DNA of 6,199 bases from Opitutia bacterium UBA6410 (GTDB taxonomy: Bacteria > Verrucomicrobiota > Verrucomicrobiia > Opitutales > Intestinicryptomonadaceae): positions 1-6,199 of the forward strand of contig DJPO01000092.1 of assembly GCA_002437405.1 (NCBI GenBank), in the 5' to 3' direction. Below, in pieces: positions 4,100 to 6,199 of this stretch. The notes under the pieces are model-generated. The model ran no database searches. It was not told the origin of the DNA and was given only the letters and a program-made list of their open reading frames with translations. Every line of letters begins with the position of its first letter. Within the stretch, counting starts at the first letter, position 1. A program made the translations under genes and the position numbers.

Positions 4100-6031
4100 C
4101 TATTCGTCGGCTGAGGCGTCCTGAAGCGACTGCGTGGCGGACTCCCATTCCGAATAAAGCGCGTCGATTTTCGACTTGAGCGCATTGTACGACTCGGTAA
4201 TCGACGAACATTGCGCGCCGCGTTTGAAGAAGTCGGGCGACGCCATTTCGGCCTCGATTTCGGCGAGGTCGCTCTCGGCGGCGGCGATTTCCGACTCCAA
4301 GCGCGCGACGTTCTTTTTGAGCGCGGAAAGCTCGGCGCGCTTTTTCGATGCCTGCATTTTTCGCTCTTTGTACGAAGAAACGGGCTTGGCTTGGGCGGTC
4401 GGGGAGTTTTTCAGATTCAACCGCCCCTCCGCCTTGATTTTCTCGACATACGCGGACAAATTGCCCTGATAGACGCGCAAGCCCGCGGGACTTAGCTCGT
4501 AGACTTTGTCGACGATGGGGTCGAGAAACGCCCTGTCGTGGCTTACGATAAGGTATGTGCCGCGATACGCCGCCAACGCCTGCGCGAGAATGTTCTTGGA
4601 ATTCATATCCAAGTGGTTGGTGGGCTCGTCGAGGAGCAGAAAATTGAAATCGCGCAAGAGCATTTTTGCGAGCGCGAGCCTGTTTTTCTCTCCGCCCGAA
4701 AGAACCCCGACCTTCTTCAAAACATCGTCGCCCGTGAAAAGGAACGAACCCAGCAGCCCCCGAACCTCCCCTTTGCGCTCCATCGGCGCGGCGGAAAGAG
4801 CCTCCTCCAATACGTCGTTTGACTTGTCGAGCTCCTCGGTTTGGTGCTGCGCGAAATACGACATTTTGACGTTCAGCCCGAACTCGACAGTGCCCGAATC
4901 GGCGGCGAGAGTGCCCGCGATAATCTTCGCGAGCGTACTTTTGCCCGCGCCGTTCACGCCAACAAGCGCGGCACGCTCCCCTCGTTCGAGCGTCATTGAA
5001 ACGTCGTTCAAAACCTTGTGGTCGCCGAACGATTTGCAGATGTTGCGAACGTCCAAGACTATCTGCCCAGTGCGCTCGGGCTCGGGGAATTTGAAATTTA
5101 TCTGACGTTCGTCGGACTCGATTTCAATGCGCTCGATTTTGTCCATCGCCTTGATTCGGCTTTGAACCTGAGCGGCTTTGCTGCTTTTGTAGCGGAAACG
5201 CTCGATGAATTTTTCGGTCTTTTCGAGCGACTTGCGCTGGTTCTCGGCGGCGCGCTCGAGATGGTGCTTGCGGGCGACGGATTCGGTTTCGTAAAAATCG
5301 TAGTTGCCCGCGTAAGTGTCGAGCCGCCCGCGCGAAAGGTGGAAAGTGCGGTTTGTGAGGGCGTTCAAAAACGCCCTGTCGTGGCTGACGAGCAAAATCG
5401 CGCCCGCGTAGGACTTCAGATAGTCCTCGAGCCACGCAATGGACTCGATGTCCAAGTGGTTGGTGGGTTCGTCGAGCATCAAAAGCGACGGCGTTTTCAG
5501 AAGGAGCTTTGCAAGGGCAATGCGCATCTGCCAGCCGCCCGAGAACTCGGAACACGGGCGCGGCATATCGGAAATTTTGAAGCCCAAGCCGAGCAAAACA
5601 GTCTCGACGCGCGAACGCAATTTCGACTCCTCGGCGTCCTCGAGCCTGTGCTGGATTTCGCCCATTTCGGCAATGGCGTCGGCATACTCGGGGGAATCGG
5701 CGTCTTGGGTGCGCACGATTTCGTCAACCTGAGCCATTCGGGCGCGCAGGGAAACGACATCGTCGAAAGCCGACTCCGCCTCCTCGTAAAGGGGGCGATT
5801 GCCGACGACGAGAGCCTCCTGCGGGAGATAGCCGATAGTCGCATACTTCGGCTTTGCAATGTTGCCGGAATCGGGCTGCTCGATACCAGCGAGAATTTTG
5901 AGCAAAGTGGTCTTGCCCGCGCCGTTGGAACCGACCAACCCAATGCGGTCGCCCTTGTTGATAACGGCGCAAACCCGATCGAAAATCGACCGAGCCCCGA
6001 AAGCCAAAGAAATTTCTTTTAGTTCAATCAT
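4100..6031 (-). CDS. ABC-F family ATPase, likely ribosome-associated translation factor
   Basis: ABC-F proteins carry two ATP-binding cassettes and no membrane domain. They bind the ribosomal E site and help stalled or drug-blocked ribosomes. The product has 643 residues. Domain 1 has Walker A GSNGAGKTT (34-42), signature FSGGW (163-167), Walker B LMLDEPTNHLD (184-194) and switch H217. The interdomain linker (about 245-320, with RFRYKSSKAAQVQSRIKAM) is the P-site tRNA interaction motif. Domain 2 has Walker A GVNGAGKST (358-366), signature LSGGE (444-448), LLLDEPTNHLD (465-475) and H498. All catalytic residues are present. A charged coiled coil (about 555-600) and a helical end (about 612-637) follow, as in the YdiF/YheS-like subgroup; I do not assign a symbol. 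The ATG at 6031 lacks a clear ribosome binding site. Housekeeping is more likely than antibiotic resistance. Confidence 0.95.
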   Translation of the reverse strand: MIELKEISLAFGARSIFDRVCAVINKGDRIGLVGSNGAGKTTLLKILAGIEQPDSGNIAKPKYATIGYLPQEALVVGNRPLYEEAESAFDDVVSLRARMAQVDEIVRTQDADSPEYADAIAEMGEIQHRLEDAEESKLRSRVETVLLGLGFKISDMPRPCSEFSGGWQMRIALAKLLLKTPSLLMLDEPTNHLDIESIAWLEDYLKSYAGAILLVSHDRAFLNALTNRTFHLSRGRLDTYAGNYDFYETESVARKHHLERAAENQRKSLEKTEKFIERFRYKSSKAAQVQSRIKAMDKIERIEIESDERQINFKFPEPERTGQIVLDVRNICKSFGDHKVLNDVSMTLERGERAALVGVNGAGKSTLAKIIAGTLAADSGTVEFGLNVKMSYFAQHQTEELDKSNDVLEEALSAAPMERKGEVRGLLGSFLFTGDDVLKKVGVLSGGEKNRLALAKMLLRDFNFLLLDEPTNHLDMNSKNILAQALAAYRGTYLIVSHDRAFLDPIVDKVYELSPAGLRVYQGNLSAYVEKIKAEGRLNLKNSPTAQAKPVSSYKERKMQASKKRAELSALKKNVARLESEIAAAESDLAEIEAEMASPDFFKRGAQCSSITESYNALKSKIDALYSEWESATQSLQDASADE

Positions 6032-6038
6032 AAAACAA

Positions 6039-6073
6039 GGGGAAATGGAGCAAGCCTTTGGGGGAATTTCCCC
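6039..6073 (-). promoter_or_regulatory. Possible leader hairpin before the ABC-F gene
   Basis: GGGGAAAT (6039-6046) and ATTTCCCC (6066-6073) can form an 8-bp stem around 19 nt, ending only 7 nt before the ATG at 6031. A competing local palindrome, GGGGAATTTCCCC (6061-6073), overlaps it. If transcribed, the stem lies where a ribosome would bind. Several ABC-F genes are controlled by leader attenuation, so a regulatory role is possible, but this is inference from structure alone. Confidence 0.35.
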
Positions 6074-6147
6074 GAGTCGGATACCACAATATTAAGCCGA
6101 AGAGAATGCTTTTGTTTCCGCAAAATTGCAAAGTAATTTTACGGGGG

Positions 6148-6196
6148 AAAATAAAAAAAACAGGATTCGGAAATAAAACCGAATCCTCTATTTTTT
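6148..6196. terminator. Bidirectional Rho-independent terminator at the right edge
   Basis: AGGATTCGG (6162-6170) pairs with CCGAATCCT (6179-6187) around an 8-nt A-rich loop. An A-rich run (6148-6160) lies to the left and T6 (6191-6196) to the right, so it can act on either strand. As the genes here run leftwards, it most likely ends a minus-strand gene beyond the right edge and isolates the ABC-F gene. No coding sequence is visible from 6074 to 6199. Confidence 0.85.
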
Positions 6197-6199
6197 GGG

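Noticed and set aside
5018..6022. Plus-strand open frame of 334 codons opposite the ABC-F gene
   Set aside because: It is the antisense shadow of a strongly conserved ABC-F coding region, and long antisense frames are expected with this codon use.
1..6199. A defence system, mobile element, CRISPR array or biosynthetic cluster
   Set aside because: No transposase, integrase, repeat array, nuclease/helicase pairing or terminal repeats are visible; the genes are mostly housekeeping with two unexplained envelope proteins.

Overview
This 6.2 kb window looks like ordinary chromosome from a member of the Verrucomicrobiota (PVC superphylum). The strongest clue is a 52-residue, highly basic protein on the minus strand (1777-1935). 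It matches, from memory, the small basic protein family shared by Chlamydiae and Verrucomicrobia. The ribosomal operon order rpsP-trmD-rplS without rimM agrees with this. All seven supported genes are on the minus strand, so transcription runs from right to left. The long plus-strand reading frames are antisense shadows.

Layout from right to left, in the direction of transcription. A bidirectional terminator at 6148-6196 closes off whatever lies beyond the right edge. An ABC-F ATPase (4100-6031) follows, with a possible leader hairpin just before its start codon. A 61-residue lipoprotein (3864-4049) begins 50 nt after it. A stretch of about 180 nt without a supported gene then leads to a good promoter (TTGACA, 18 bp, TACTAT) and a strong ribosome binding site for a 246-residue exported protein of unknown function (2892-3632). 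A clear terminator (2837-2872) separates that gene from a small six-helix voltage-gated-type potassium channel (2027-2785).

The small basic protein gene (1777-1935) comes next, with a strong ribosome binding site and its own terminator (1678-1720). A leader region of about 240 nt precedes the operon rpsP (1177-1437), trmD (417-1106), rplS (60-413). The operon ends at a strong terminator at 25-56. A 9-bp hairpin sits between rpsP and trmD.

Functionally, four genes concern the ribosome and translation: S16, L19, the tRNA m1G37 methyltransferase TrmD and an ABC-F factor. The small basic protein, a probable nucleic-acid binder, may belong with them. The channel, the lipoprotein and the exported protein belong to the cell envelope and have no visible link to one another. 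I see no mobile element, CRISPR array, defence system, tRNA or rRNA. The least explained items are the exported protein, which may be a papain/C39-like fold lacking its catalytic residues, and the tiny lipoprotein.
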